Of a stretch of DNA of 34,528 bases, positions 26,416 through 34,526 are shown piece after piece. This stretch comes from CAYFSC01 sp964345695. Lineage in GTDB: Bacteria > Bacteroidota > Rhodothermia > Rhodothermales > Salinibacteraceae. Where the stretch lies: contig CAYFSC010000008.1 in the NCBI GenBank assembly GCA_964345695.1, positions 1-34,528 of the forward strand. Reading direction: 5' to 3'. Every line of letters begins with the position of its first letter. Within the stretch, counting starts at the first letter, position 1. A program made the translations under genes and the position numbers. The notes beneath the pieces were generated by a model. It made no database searches. It was not told the DNA's origin and was given only the letters and a program-made list of their open reading frames with translations.

Positions 26416-27711
26416 GTGCGACGCGTTCTTCTGATTGCTTACTACGTACCGCCCGCGGGCGGCCCGGCCGTCCAGCGAATCCTGCAGTTTATCGAGCACC
26501 TTCCGGAGGCGGGATGGGCGGTGGAGGTGCTCACGGTCAACGCGGGCACGTATCCCAACCGCGACCCGTCCCTGCTGCAGGCCGTCCCAGACACGGTTCG
26601 CGTCCACCGGACGGCTGCCTTCGATCCTCTGGCCCTCTACGCCCGGCTGAAGGGCGACGGCGACGGCGTGCCGGCCGGCTCTCTGGGGGAAGACCCGGCG
26701 TCGTGGCTCGAGCAGATCGCCCGCTGGATCCGCGCCAACGTCTTTATTCCCGACGCGCGGGTCGGATGGTGGCCGTTCGCCGTGTACCGCGGCAAGCAGC
26801 TGCTCGGCGGCGGCCGTTTCGACGCCATCGTGACGAGCGGAGCGCCGCACTCGGTGCACCTGGTCGGTCGTTCGTTGCATCGGTTGAAAGGAATCCCCTG
26901 GATTGCGGATCTCCATGATCCGTGGACCGACATTAGCTACTACGACGAGTTTCCGCACACCCGGTGGGCCGAGCGGCTGGACGCGGCCTTCGAGCGATCG
27001 GTGTTGGCAGAGGCCAGCGCCGTCACCACCGTGAGTCCGTCGTGGGCCGACCTCTTTGCCCGGAAGGCCGAAAACCGCTATGCCGTCGTCGAGAACGGGT
27101 TCGACACCGCGGCCTTCCAGCACGTCGATCCGCCGCCAAGCGGCGACTTTGTGATTGCTCACGTGGGGAAGCTGTACGCCAGCCGCAACCCGGTGGCCGT
27201 GTGGGAGGCCCTCGCCGCGCTCCAGAGGGACGGACGCATCCCTCGTCTGCGCGTGCACCTCACAGGCACCGTCGACCCGGCAGTCCGGCGGTCCATCCGG
27301 GATCATGGGCTGTCGTCCATTGTCGACATCGACGACTTCGTGCCGCATCACGAGGCCATCCGCCGCATGGCCCGGAGTACGCTGCTCCTGCTGGTCATCG
27401 AGCCCTTCGCGCAGGCGGACGGCATGATTACGAGCAAACTCTACGAGTATCTGGCCAGCGGACGCCCCGTCCTGGGCGTTGGCCCTGCAAATGGAGATGC
27501 CAACGCGCTGCTGCAGGAGCACGACGCCGGCGAGGTCGTAGCATGGAACGACAGCGCCCGTGCCGCCGATTGCCTCGCTGCACACTACGAAGCGTGGGAG
27601 GCCGGCCATCCCCAATCGGGAGCGGCGTGGGAGGACATCCAGCAGCACAATCGCGTGCATCAGGCCGAGCGCCTGGCTCACGAACTCGATGTCGCCCTCG
27701 ACACGCACTGA
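26416..27711 (+). CDS. GT4-like glycosyltransferase
   Basis: The product is 431 residues starting with GTG at 26416. The N-terminal GT-B domain opens VLLIAYYVPPAGGPAVQR, which is the glycine-rich donor/acceptor loop of GT4-type enzymes. DLHDPWTD and TVSPSWADLF follow in the linker region, then the C-terminal nucleotide-sugar domain with IAHVGKLYASRNPVAVWEAL. The usual E-x7-E site is represented by EPFAQADGMITSKLYEYLAS. It probably transfers a sugar in the cytoplasm onto a growing lipid-linked glycan. It ends 11 bases before the first sulfotransferase, so the two are surely translated from one transcript. Confidence 0.85.
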   Translation: MRRVLLIAYYVPPAGGPAVQRILQFIEHLPEAGWAVEVLTVNAGTYPNRDPSLLQAVPDTVRVHRTAAFDPLALYARLKGDGDGVPAGSLGEDPASWLEQIARWIRANVFIPDARVGWWPFAVYRGKQLLGGGRFDAIVTSGAPHSVHLVGRSLHRLKGIPWIADLHDPWTDISYYDEFPHTRWAERLDAAFERSVLAEASAVTTVSPSWADLFARKAENRYAVVENGFDTAAFQHVDPPPSGDFVIAHVGKLYASRNPVAVWEALAALQRDGRIPRLRVHLTGTVDPAVRRSIRDHGLSSIVDIDDFVPHHEAIRRMARSTLLLLVIEPFAQADGMITSKLYEYLASGRPVLGVGPANGDANALLQEHDAGEVVAWNDSARAADCLAAHYEAWEAGHPQSGAAWEDIQQHNRVHQAERLAHELDVALDTH

Positions 27712-27722
27712 CTTGCTTTTTC

Positions 27723-28640
27723 ATGGCGACGCTGCCGAACACACTCATTATTGGAGCCGCCAAGTCTGGCACCACCTCGCTGTACGATTACCTTCGTCAG
27801 CACCCGGATGTCTTCATGAGCCCGGTGAAGGAGCCCCGCTTCTTCGCCTACGCGGAAAATCCTCCGGCCGGGGTCGGTCCCGGCGATGCGGCCTCGAACG
27901 AAGCCGCCGGAGCCGTCTACACGCTGGCCGACTACCAGAAACTGTTTGCGGGAGCAACAACCGAGACAATTGTTGGCGAGGCCTCGCCAGTATACCTGTA
28001 CGATGCCGATGCGCCCCGCCTCATCCGGCAGCACTGTCCCAATGCGCACCTGATCGCAATCTTGCGGAACCCGGTCGAACGGGCCTACTCGCATTTTCTG
28101 CATCTGGTGCGGAGCGGCCGAGAGCCGCTTCGGGACTTTGAGGCTGCACTCGACGCCGAAGAAGAGCGCGTCGAAAAAGGATGGGAGTGGTCGTGGCACT
28201 ACCGCCGCATGGGCTACTACGGCCTGCAGTTGCAGCGCTACCTGCGCACGATGGACCCGGAGCAATTACACGTGTACCGGTTCAAGCACCTAAAGGCAGA
28301 TCCGGTTCAGTTTGCCCAGACCGTCTACCGCGACCTCGGCATCGACGACGCGTTCACCCCTGACACAAGCCTCCGCCGCCGCACGACGGGCTTTCCGAAA
28401 CTTGAATGGCTGCAGTCGTTCATCCACAATTCGGATCATCCCATCCGGCAGATGTCGCGATACGTCGTGCCAGAATCGGTCCGCGACCGGGTGCTGACGA
28501 CCGTCAAGAATGCAAACCTGGAGAAGCCGCCCATGCCAGAGGCTGCACGTATGCGCCTCCGGAACGCCTATCGGAAGGACGTGCAGCGGTTGGAGGCGAT
28601 GTTGGACCGCAATTTCTCGGACTGGCTCACGACTGCGTAG
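27723..28640 (+). CDS. PAPS-dependent sulfotransferase 1 (heparan-sulfotransferase-like)
   Basis: The product is 305 residues. The 5'-phosphosulfate loop is GAAKSGTTSL (residues 11-20), and the 3'-phosphate motif is LRNPVERAYSHF (114-125), with Arg115 and Ser123 in the expected places. The P-loop-like start and HPDVFMSPVKEPRFFA match the Sulfotransfer_1 group that includes heparan N/O-sulfotransferases. It would move sulfate from PAPS to a sugar hydroxyl or amine. The start ATG at 27723 follows the upstream gene by 11 bases; the frame extends further upstream but there it lies within the glycosyltransferase gene. It is a clear paralog of the next gene: both share NLEKPPM near the C-terminus and a final Asp-rich Leu-Leu/Met-Leu-Asp-Arg motif. 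Confidence 0.88.
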   Translation: MATLPNTLIIGAAKSGTTSLYDYLRQHPDVFMSPVKEPRFFAYAENPPAGVGPGDAASNEAAGAVYTLADYQKLFAGATTETIVGEASPVYLYDADAPRLIRQHCPNAHLIAILRNPVERAYSHFLHLVRSGREPLRDFEAALDAEEERVEKGWEWSWHYRRMGYYGLQLQRYLRTMDPEQLHVYRFKHLKADPVQFAQTVYRDLGIDDAFTPDTSLRRRTTGFPKLEWLQSFIHNSDHPIRQMSRYVVPESVRDRVLTTVKNANLEKPPMPEAARMRLRNAYRKDVQRLEAMLDRNFSDWLTTA

Positions 28641-28643
28641 CCC

Positions 28644-29576
28644 ATGGCTCCGACGCACATCTCGACATCCACGGGGCACTGGCCCACGTTCCTCGTCATC
28701 GGGGCGATGAAGGCCGGGACGACCGCGCTCTACACAGCCTTCGACCAGCACCCGGAGGTGTTCATGAGCCCGGTAAAAGAGCCCAACTTCTTTGCCTTTG
28801 CCGACACCCCACCGGATTTCCAGGCGCCCATCGATCAGCGACCGGACGGGGTCAACCACACCTCCATCACCGATGCAGACGCCTACCGCGCTCTGTTTGC
28901 CGGCGCGGCGCGCCACGCCGAGCGGGGGGAAGCCTCCCACTGGTATCTGTATCATCCGGATGCACCGGCCACCATCCAGCACAACCTGCCGGATGTGAAG
29001 CTCATCGCCATGCTCCGAAATCCCGTAGAGCGGGCCTATTCCGAGTTTCTGCACTTCGTCCGCGACGGCGACGAGCCGATCCCCGACTTCGAAGCGGCCC
29101 TCGACGCCGAGCCGGAGCGCATCAAGAAGAACTGGGCGCTGGGGCGGTACGTCGACCGCGGGCGCTACGACGAGCAGATCGAACGCTACCTCGACCGGTT
29201 TCCGCGCGAGCAACTCCGCGTCGTTCTGTTCGACGACTTTGTGGATCACCCCGATGCGGTTCGCCGGGACCTGTTCCGGTTTCTCGATGTGGATCCGTCC
29301 TTTGAGCCGGAGGCGCGCCGCGTCAACGCCTCGGGTGTGCCCCGCTCCCGCTGGCTGCACGCGGCACTGACAGCGGCAAAACCGGTACGCGATGCCGTCG
29401 TCCCGATGCTTCCGGATGCGTTCGTCGACTGGGTGAACGACGTCAAGAATCGCAACCTGGAAAAGCCACCGATGGACACAGCCGTGCGTACGCGCCTCAT
29501 CGATACGTTCCGCCCGCACATACGACGCCTCGAATCCCTCCTCGACCGGGACCTGTCGCACTGGCTAAATCCCTGA
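28644..29576 (+). CDS. PAPS-dependent sulfotransferase 2, tandem paralog
   Basis: The product is 310 residues and starts three bases after the stop codon of the previous gene. The 5'-phosphosulfate loop is GAMKAGTTAL (20-29) and the 3'-phosphate motif is LRNPVERAYSEF (124-135), with Arg125 and Ser133. HPEVFMSPVKEPNFFAFA, DFEAALDAE and NRNLEKPPM align directly with the upstream enzyme, so the pair arose by tandem duplication. The middle parts differ (acceptor-binding region), which suggests different acceptor positions or sugars. Both probably act on the same glycan in the cytoplasm, where PAPS is available. A gene for PAPS synthesis was not seen in this window. Confidence 0.88.
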   Translation: MAPTHISTSTGHWPTFLVIGAMKAGTTALYTAFDQHPEVFMSPVKEPNFFAFADTPPDFQAPIDQRPDGVNHTSITDADAYRALFAGAARHAERGEASHWYLYHPDAPATIQHNLPDVKLIAMLRNPVERAYSEFLHFVRDGDEPIPDFEAALDAEPERIKKNWALGRYVDRGRYDEQIERYLDRFPREQLRVVLFDDFVDHPDAVRRDLFRFLDVDPSFEPEARRVNASGVPRSRWLHAALTAAKPVRDAVVPMLPDAFVDWVNDVKNRNLEKPPMDTAVRTRLIDTFRPHIRRLESLLDRDLSHWLNP

Positions 29577-29630
29577 TCCGCCAGCTCACCAGGGAGGAGA
29601 CCCGCGATATCACGAACTGCACCTCGACGC

Positions 29631-30689
29631 TTGACGTTGAACGTTCTTGCTTGGCCGGCTTTCGAAAACAAAACCGGCAATCCGTATACGCGTCTGCTCT
29701 ACGAAGCCATGGAGGCGGAGACCGACGTACGGGTTGACGGCATCACCCTGCCGCGTGCACTCACGGGCACCTACGACCTCTGGCACGTGCACTGGCCCGA
29801 CGATTTCCTGAGCTACCCGTCGGCGGCGAAGGCGTGGATCTACGTGGCGGCGGAACTCCTGCTGTTTTGGGCGGCGCGACTCCGCGGTGCCCGGCTGGTG
29901 TGGACCGTGCACGACCTGGGACCGCACGAGTCCCGGCACCCTCGCTTGGAGGCGCTCTTCTGGCGGGCCTTCATTCCGATGGTCGATGGCATCGTGAGCC
30001 TCAGCGAGGCGGCCCGCGAGGCGGCTCAGCGTCAGTTTCCGACGCTGCGAGACGTTCCAAGTGCAGTCGTGCCGCACGGCCACTACCGGATGGCCTATCC
30101 GGACGCCGTTCCATCGGTCGAAGCACGGGCGGAACTGGACCTTCCTGAACAGGCACGGGTCGCCACGTTCATCGGGCGCATTCGCCCCTATAAGAACGTG
30201 CCCCGTCTCGTCGACACATTTCGGCAGTGGGACGACGCCGACGCGCGACTGATCGTCACCGGAAATCCGACCTCGGAGGCCCTCCGGGAGCGAATTCTGC
30301 ACCGGGCGGACGGCGATTCCCGCATCCGGACGGACCTGCGGTTCATCGAGGAGCGAGAGATGCCCGTTGTGCTGGGCGCCGCCGACCTCGTCGTGCTGCC
30401 GTACGACGACATCATGCACTCGGGCACCGCGCTGCTTGCGCTGTCGTTCGACCGTCCGGTCCTCGTGCCCGATCATGGAGCAATGAGCGAACTGCAAGCC
30501 CAGATCGGTCCGGACTGGGTGCGAACGTATGAAGGAGAGCTCACCCCCGATGTGTTGGCCAAGGCCCTGACGTGGGCCGAGACGCCGGAGCGTCCCGATC
30601 GAGCTCCGCTCGGGAATTTGGAGTGGGAGCGCCTCGCCCGGCAGACCGCCGAGTTGTATCACCGCGTCCGGAGGGCTCGTCATGACTAA
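29631..30689 (+). CDS. GT-B glycosyltransferase (GT4-like)
   Basis: The product is 352 residues. No ATG fits the start; TTG at 29631 or 29637 is used (MTLNVLAWPAFENKTGNPYT). The N-terminal half has the short DLWHVHWPDDFL and VWTVHDLGPHESRHP motifs seen in mannosyl- and other GT4-type enzymes that read a sugar nucleotide and a lipid or glycan acceptor. The C-terminal half has FIGRIRPYKNVPRLVDTF and LPYDDIMHSGTALLALSFDRPVLVP, the donor-binding region. It probably adds a sugar to the locus product. Its end overlaps the next sulfotransferase gene by 8 bases, so translation is coupled. Confidence 0.82.
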   Translation: MTLNVLAWPAFENKTGNPYTRLLYEAMEAETDVRVDGITLPRALTGTYDLWHVHWPDDFLSYPSAAKAWIYVAAELLLFWAARLRGARLVWTVHDLGPHESRHPRLEALFWRAFIPMVDGIVSLSEAAREAAQRQFPTLRDVPSAVVPHGHYRMAYPDAVPSVEARAELDLPEQARVATFIGRIRPYKNVPRLVDTFRQWDDADARLIVTGNPTSEALRERILHRADGDSRIRTDLRFIEEREMPVVLGAADLVVLPYDDIMHSGTALLALSFDRPVLVPDHGAMSELQAQIGPDWVRTYEGELTPDVLAKALTWAETPERPDRAPLGNLEWERLARQTAELYHRVRRARHD

Positions 30690-31665
30690 TCCTCCACCTC
30701 GATATCCGGTCTTCGTAGTAGGCATGCCCCGGTCTGGCACTACGCTACTCAGCAGCATGCTTGGTGCGCATTCCGACCTGGTCATGGCTCCAGAAACCCA
30801 CTACTTCACGCGATGCTGGACGGGGGAACCGCTGTCCGGCGCTGCTGACGCGAAGCGGATGCTGGACCGTCTCCTTCAGCAACCAGGGATCGCAGACATG
30901 GAGTTGTCGGACGAGGAGCGGGCGACGATACGAGCCCAGGCAGAGATGCCAGAGCCGACGCACGCGAGCGTCCTGCGCACGGTGATCGAGACGTTCGCGG
31001 CACGGACGAGCGCCCGGGCGTGGGGCGAAAAAACCCCTGATCACCTACGGTACGTTCCGGAGATGGCGCGCCAGTTTCCGAAAGCCGTGTTCCTGGCAAT
31101 CGTGCGCGATCCTCGCGACGTCTGCCTGTCGCTCCAATCCGTGCCCTGGAACCGCGACACCCTTCTGGAGCAGGCGTGGACGTGGCGTTCGTACGTCGAC
31201 CGAATGGAGGATTATCGCGCCGACTACCCGGATCGGTTTTTTGACCTCCGCTACGAGGACCTCATCACCCATCCGGCGCGAGAACTCCGCGCGGTGTGCG
31301 ACTTCCTGGCGATGCCCTTCGAGCCGGGCATGCTGGCGTTCCATCGGCAGGAGGGCCGTTCGTTCGACGCCGATCGCGAGCCTTGGAAGGAAAAAAGCGC
31401 ACAGGCGGTGGATCCGACCAACCGTCAGAAATGGCGCACGCAGATGCCGGAGGCAGAGCGCGTGATTGTCGAGCGGATTGTCGGGAATCGCCTCGATACG
31501 TACGACTACACTTCCTCGACGGTGCGGTGGCGCCCATCACTCGTCGCCCGCGTTTTCGCTCATCTTGTTCGCGCGGCCGTACAGGGGGTCCGGCGATCTT
31601 TCCGGAAACGGACCCGTCGAAGGAAGGCGGACAGCGCCGCGCCGGTATGGATGGACAGCCGTTGA
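30682..31665 (+). CDS. PAPS-dependent sulfotransferase 3 (Sulfotransfer_3-like)
   Basis: The product is 327 residues. The 5'-phosphosulfate loop is GMPRSGTTLLSSML (14-27), and the 3'-phosphate motif is VRDPRDVCLSL (141-151), with Arg142 and Ser150. WGEKTPDHLRYVPEMARQFP between the two is typical of this group, and LRYEDLITHP follows. It differs from the two upstream sulfotransferases, so it is a separate family member, not a recent copy. A basic C-terminal tail (RSFRKRTRRRKAD) may bind membrane or anionic glycan. It overlaps the previous glycosyltransferase by 8 bases and is the last + strand gene of the locus. Confidence 0.87.
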   Translation: MTNPPPRYPVFVVGMPRSGTTLLSSMLGAHSDLVMAPETHYFTRCWTGEPLSGAADAKRMLDRLLQQPGIADMELSDEERATIRAQAEMPEPTHASVLRTVIETFAARTSARAWGEKTPDHLRYVPEMARQFPKAVFLAIVRDPRDVCLSLQSVPWNRDTLLEQAWTWRSYVDRMEDYRADYPDRFFDLRYEDLITHPARELRAVCDFLAMPFEPGMLAFHRQEGRSFDADREPWKEKSAQAVDPTNRQKWRTQMPEAERVIVERIVGNRLDTYDYTSSTVRWRPSLVARVFAHLVRAAVQGVRRSFRKRTRRRKADSAAPVWMDSR

Positions 31666-31719
31666 ATAACTCCAACAGCGACAAAGGAAATTTAGGCCTC
31701 GACGGATTTGCAGCCCGGC

Positions 31720-32643
31720 TCACTCCAGATAGCCGTGGGCGCGGAGGTTCGGCCTGATTGTTGACAGAAGACTCTTTTGCGGGTCCGTCAACTGTTCCCG
31801 CCATCCTTCATGTGGCGGGCGGATTTTGGAGACTACAGCATCATACTCGGAGTGCAGAAACCGCTCCGGGGCAACACCCACGGCCTGAAACAGCTCGCGC
31901 AGCGTCGCACGGGGCGTGCGGGTCAGTTGCTCGTAGTGCAGCGTGTAAACGGCATCCTGCGGTAGCAGGTCGGCGTCTCGGTCGATCGTGTCTAGAAATG
32001 TATTCCACATCCAGGCTGCCTGGACGGTGGGCGGTTCCGTCTGAATGTCGTGCCACCCGGGGGGACGTGCTCCCCACCAGTGGTGGAGCGTCCCGTACAT
32101 TTTGCGGCGCATCTTGAGGATGGAAGCCGCGACCGCCCGCCCGTCCCGAACCAGGTGAATGAATTTCACGTCCGGGAAGATGGCCTGAAAGAACGGCATT
32201 CGCAAAGCGTTCCGCGGGGTTTTAGTGACGAACCGCGGCCGCCGGTGGTAACGCAGGTGCCAGCGGACCACGTCGCGCAGGACGGACTTGGCCCCGGACG
32301 AAGCCGCCTCGGAGCCGCAGGCATGGTGGGTACGGTCAGGGCAGAACCGGTTCCAGATGGAATGCCCTTCATGGGTAGGGAGAGCTTCCTTTGCCTGCAC
32401 CGATCCATCATAAGGACCTCCGAGGAACCGGGGACGAACGAACGGCGGGAGATGATGCAGTGCCTCGTCGGCCATGTGAGCGAGATGAGGAGGGACCGAT
32501 CGAAACCACGACTTGCCGCAGATCCAGTTCGTCAAGGGGGTGACCCACGCGAAATCAGGGTGCAGCCGCATGAGATTGTGCAGCAACCCCGTCCCGGATC
32601 GGGGACACCCAATGATGAAAACCGGACGATCAATCGATGGCAT
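31720..32643 (-). CDS. PAPS-dependent sulfotransferase 4 (Sulfotransfer_3-like)
   Basis: The product is 307 residues from the ATG at 32643-32641. The 5'-phosphosulfate loop is GCPRSGTGLLHNLM (12-25), and the 3'-phosphate motif is LVRDGRAVAAS (164-174), with Arg166 and Ser174. VTKTPRNALRMPFFQAIFP lies between them, as in sulfotransferase 3, but overall the two are distant. An upstream extension in frame to 32715 would overlap the flippase gene and has no family character. It follows the flippase by 49 bases on the - strand, so it is probably in one transcript with it. It converges with sulfotransferase 3 across a 54-base gap without a clear terminator. Confidence 0.85.
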   Translation of the reverse strand: MPSIDRPVFIIGCPRSGTGLLHNLMRLHPDFAWVTPLTNWICGKSWFRSVPPHLAHMADEALHHLPPFVRPRFLGGPYDGSVQAKEALPTHEGHSIWNRFCPDRTHHACGSEAASSGAKSVLRDVVRWHLRYHRRPRFVTKTPRNALRMPFFQAIFPDVKFIHLVRDGRAVAASILKMRRKMYGTLHHWWGARPPGWHDIQTEPPTVQAAWMWNTFLDTIDRDADLLPQDAVYTLHYEQLTRTPRATLRELFQAVGVAPERFLHSEYDAVVSKIRPPHEGWREQLTDPQKSLLSTIRPNLRAHGYLE

Positions 32644-32692
32644 CGTCTGAGAAGACGAAAGCAGAAAGGAGTAGGAGAAAGCGGGTAACCTC

Positions 32693-34309
32693 TTACGATG
32701 ATTCCGCCACCTCAATGCCGACCCGACGAAGCAGCGGAGTGAGGACCGTCCAGTCGTCTCGCGTAAAGCCGAGAAGAAAAAGCGTGCCCCCGTAAAGAAG
32801 CACCGTCAACGGGATGCTGATGATCCAGTACCACGTCCACGGAGAGAGGAGAAGAACCGTCCCCCAGCCGCCCAATCCAGCAACGGCACCGGCGGCAAAC
32901 GGCTTGACATACGCGAGGCCGAAGGGATGCATGCCAAGCAGATAGCGCACCTGGATCACTTTCATGGTGTTCACAAGAATGATAGACAGTCCGGTCGCAA
33001 GCGCGGCGCCGACCGGTCCGTACTCCATAATGAACCAGACGTTGAGTCCCACATTCAGCAATGCTAGGACAATGTTGTTGGCAAACAAAAGGTTTTCATG
33101 GTCCGACATCTGAAGCATCAGTCCAGAGGCCCCAACACTTCCATTGAAGAATGTGGCAATGGCAAGAAGGACAAGAATCGTGGACCCCTCCCCAAATCCT
33201 TCTCCGAAGAGCCCCATGATCGGACTCGGGAACAGGAGAAGAACCAGCGTGAGAGGAAGCGACAGGGTGACGACCCAGCGCGTCGTCGTCTTGAATAACC
33301 GATGCAGTTGATCGCGATGGTCTCGATGGTACAGGTCGCTGATGATCGGCGTGAAGGTGGCGTTCACCGCCGTCAGCACGAATTGCACCTGGGTTGCCAC
33401 GATCGCAGCTGCGTGGTACACCCCGACGTCTTCGGACGTGGCCAGGATGCCGAGCATGATCCGGTCGGCCTGGCTGAAAAGCACGGTCGACAAGTTGGCT
33501 CCAAGGACGGGGAGCGAGAACCAAAGCAAGGAGCGCGTCTGGAAGTGTGCGGTCACGGGGCCGTGGAGCGCAGGCAGCAGTTGCACCAGCATCCATAGAC
33601 CCAGACCAGCACTGGCGGCGGTCGAGACGACGAAAGCCGTGGTTGCCCCTTCAAGGCGGAATCCCGCGAGAAAGGCCCCTCCGACAACAACTAGGTTAAA
33701 GGCGGGAAGGCTCACGACGTTGATCGTCACGTCCGCCTTCATGTTCTGCAGGGCCCGCGCTCCCCGCGATGAAATATAGACGAGGACATAGAAGGGAAGA
33801 GCGATCGCAAATGCCTGGAGCACCGGTGCCAGATCCGCGTCCGAAAACACCCGTGTCGCCAGTATGCCGCTGCCCAGGTAGATTCCCAGGCCGAGCACAG
33901 CGCCTGCACCGACGGCCAGCGAAAGGCTCGCAATGACGGTCCCCTTGAGACGCGGGATGTCGTCTTTGCCGAAGGCCTCCGATCCAAACCGCACAATGCC
34001 GCCCTGAAGCCCCAGTGCACTGATCTCGCGTCCGAACCGCAGGACGGTCATGCCCAGGTTGTACAGCCCGTAAGCGGCCTTCCCGAGAACCCGACTGAGC
34101 AGGATCTGAAGTGCAAAGCTGAATGCTTTCCCGATGATGGTCCCGACGAAGACGATCCCGCTTCCCCGGGCCACACGGCGAGTCAACTCATCGGTATCCA
34201 AGTGCTGAGGCAGGGCAAAGAAGGGAGAAACGGCGAAGAAACAGGGGCCTCGTGTTGCGGCCCGGATCGTGCGCGAAAGCATCCTTCGCAATACTATGCG
34301 CGAAGGCAT
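32693..34309 (-). CDS. Wzx-like polysaccharide flippase (MOP superfamily)
   Basis: The product is up to 538 residues with about 12-14 hydrophobic segments. The N-terminal motif GSGIVFVGTIIGKAFSFALQ and the region SRVLGKAAYGLYNLGMTVLR match polysaccharide-export flippases of the MOP superfamily, which turn lipid-linked oligosaccharides across the inner membrane. It likely flips the product of the + strand enzymes. The first 36 residues from the ATG at 34309 lack family features and are partly encoded by a tandem repeat. ATG at 34282 and a TTG at 34201 (giving MDTDELTRRVARGSG) are alternatives; the TTG gives the most family-like start. Codon use is less GC-biased than that of the housekeeping genes. 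Confidence 0.85.
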   Translation of the reverse strand: MPSRIVLRRMLSRTIRAATRGPCFFAVSPFFALPQHLDTDELTRRVARGSGIVFVGTIIGKAFSFALQILLSRVLGKAAYGLYNLGMTVLRFGREISALGLQGGIVRFGSEAFGKDDIPRLKGTVIASLSLAVGAGAVLGLGIYLGSGILATRVFSDADLAPVLQAFAIALPFYVLVYISSRGARALQNMKADVTINVVSLPAFNLVVVGGAFLAGFRLEGATTAFVVSTAASAGLGLWMLVQLLPALHGPVTAHFQTRSLLWFSLPVLGANLSTVLFSQADRIMLGILATSEDVGVYHAAAIVATQVQFVLTAVNATFTPIISDLYHRDHRDQLHRLFKTTTRWVVTLSLPLTLVLLLFPSPIMGLFGEGFGEGSTILVLLAIATFFNGSVGASGLMLQMSDHENLLFANNIVLALLNVGLNVWFIMEYGPVGAALATGLSIILVNTMKVIQVRYLLGMHPFGLAYVKPFAAGAVAGLGGWGTVLLLSPWTWYWIISIPLTVLLYGGTLFLLGFTRDDWTVLTPLLRRVGIEVAESS

Positions 34310-34324
34310 CCATCGCGATACTAA
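34271..34324. repeat. 27-base tandem direct repeat at the flippase start
   Basis: Two copies, 34271-34297 and 34298-34324, agree at 23 of 27 positions. Each starts GCGCGAA on the + strand and ends ATACTA plus one base. On the - strand each copy supplies an ATG or a near copy of that region, so the frame reads MPSRIVLRR and then MLSRTIRA from consecutive copies. The length is a multiple of three, so the duplication keeps the frame and provides two possible starts nine codons apart. Confidence 0.85.
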
Positions 34325-34343
34325 CAGACACCCGGTCGAAAGA

Positions 34344-34526
34344 TCAACGATTCAATAGATCCGCAGGGGCGTTTTGCAGATGAGTTCGCACGAAAGGGAT
34401 AAGAAGGCGAGAGGGCAAGGTCTTGTACCGGCCAACCCACCAACGCGTCGGAGGATCTCTGAAACGACGCAGGGGCGGGTGCGTGGAACGGTTGCAGTGT
34501 ACTTCTTTCTTGAAAAGCTTCACCCG
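34344..34526 (-). CDS. Possible C-terminal end of a gene running off the right edge
   Basis: On the - strand a frame enters from the right edge and stays open for 60 codons to a TGA at 34346-34344. It contains KLFKKEVHCNRS, then RWWVGRYKTLPSRLLIPFVR and ends APADLLNR. Aromatic, basic and aliphatic residues alternate as in real proteins, but I recognise no family. It would lie just upstream of the flippase on the same strand, fitting a continuing glycan locus. A second open frame (stop at 34323-34321) covers the same span, so the choice is uncertain. Confidence 0.3.
   Translation of the reverse strand, partial: RVKLFKKEVHCNRSTHPPLRRFRDPPTRWWVGRYKTLPSRLLIPFVRTHLQNAPADLLNR

Noticed and set aside
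25966..27708. 580-codon open frame on the - strand opposite the GT4-like gene
   Set aside because: No motif; GC-driven shadow.
26964..27722. Upstream extension of sulfotransferase 1 by 253 codons
   Set aside because: It lies out of frame within the glycosyltransferase gene and is Arg/Gly-rich. The ATG at 27723 gives the normal family start.
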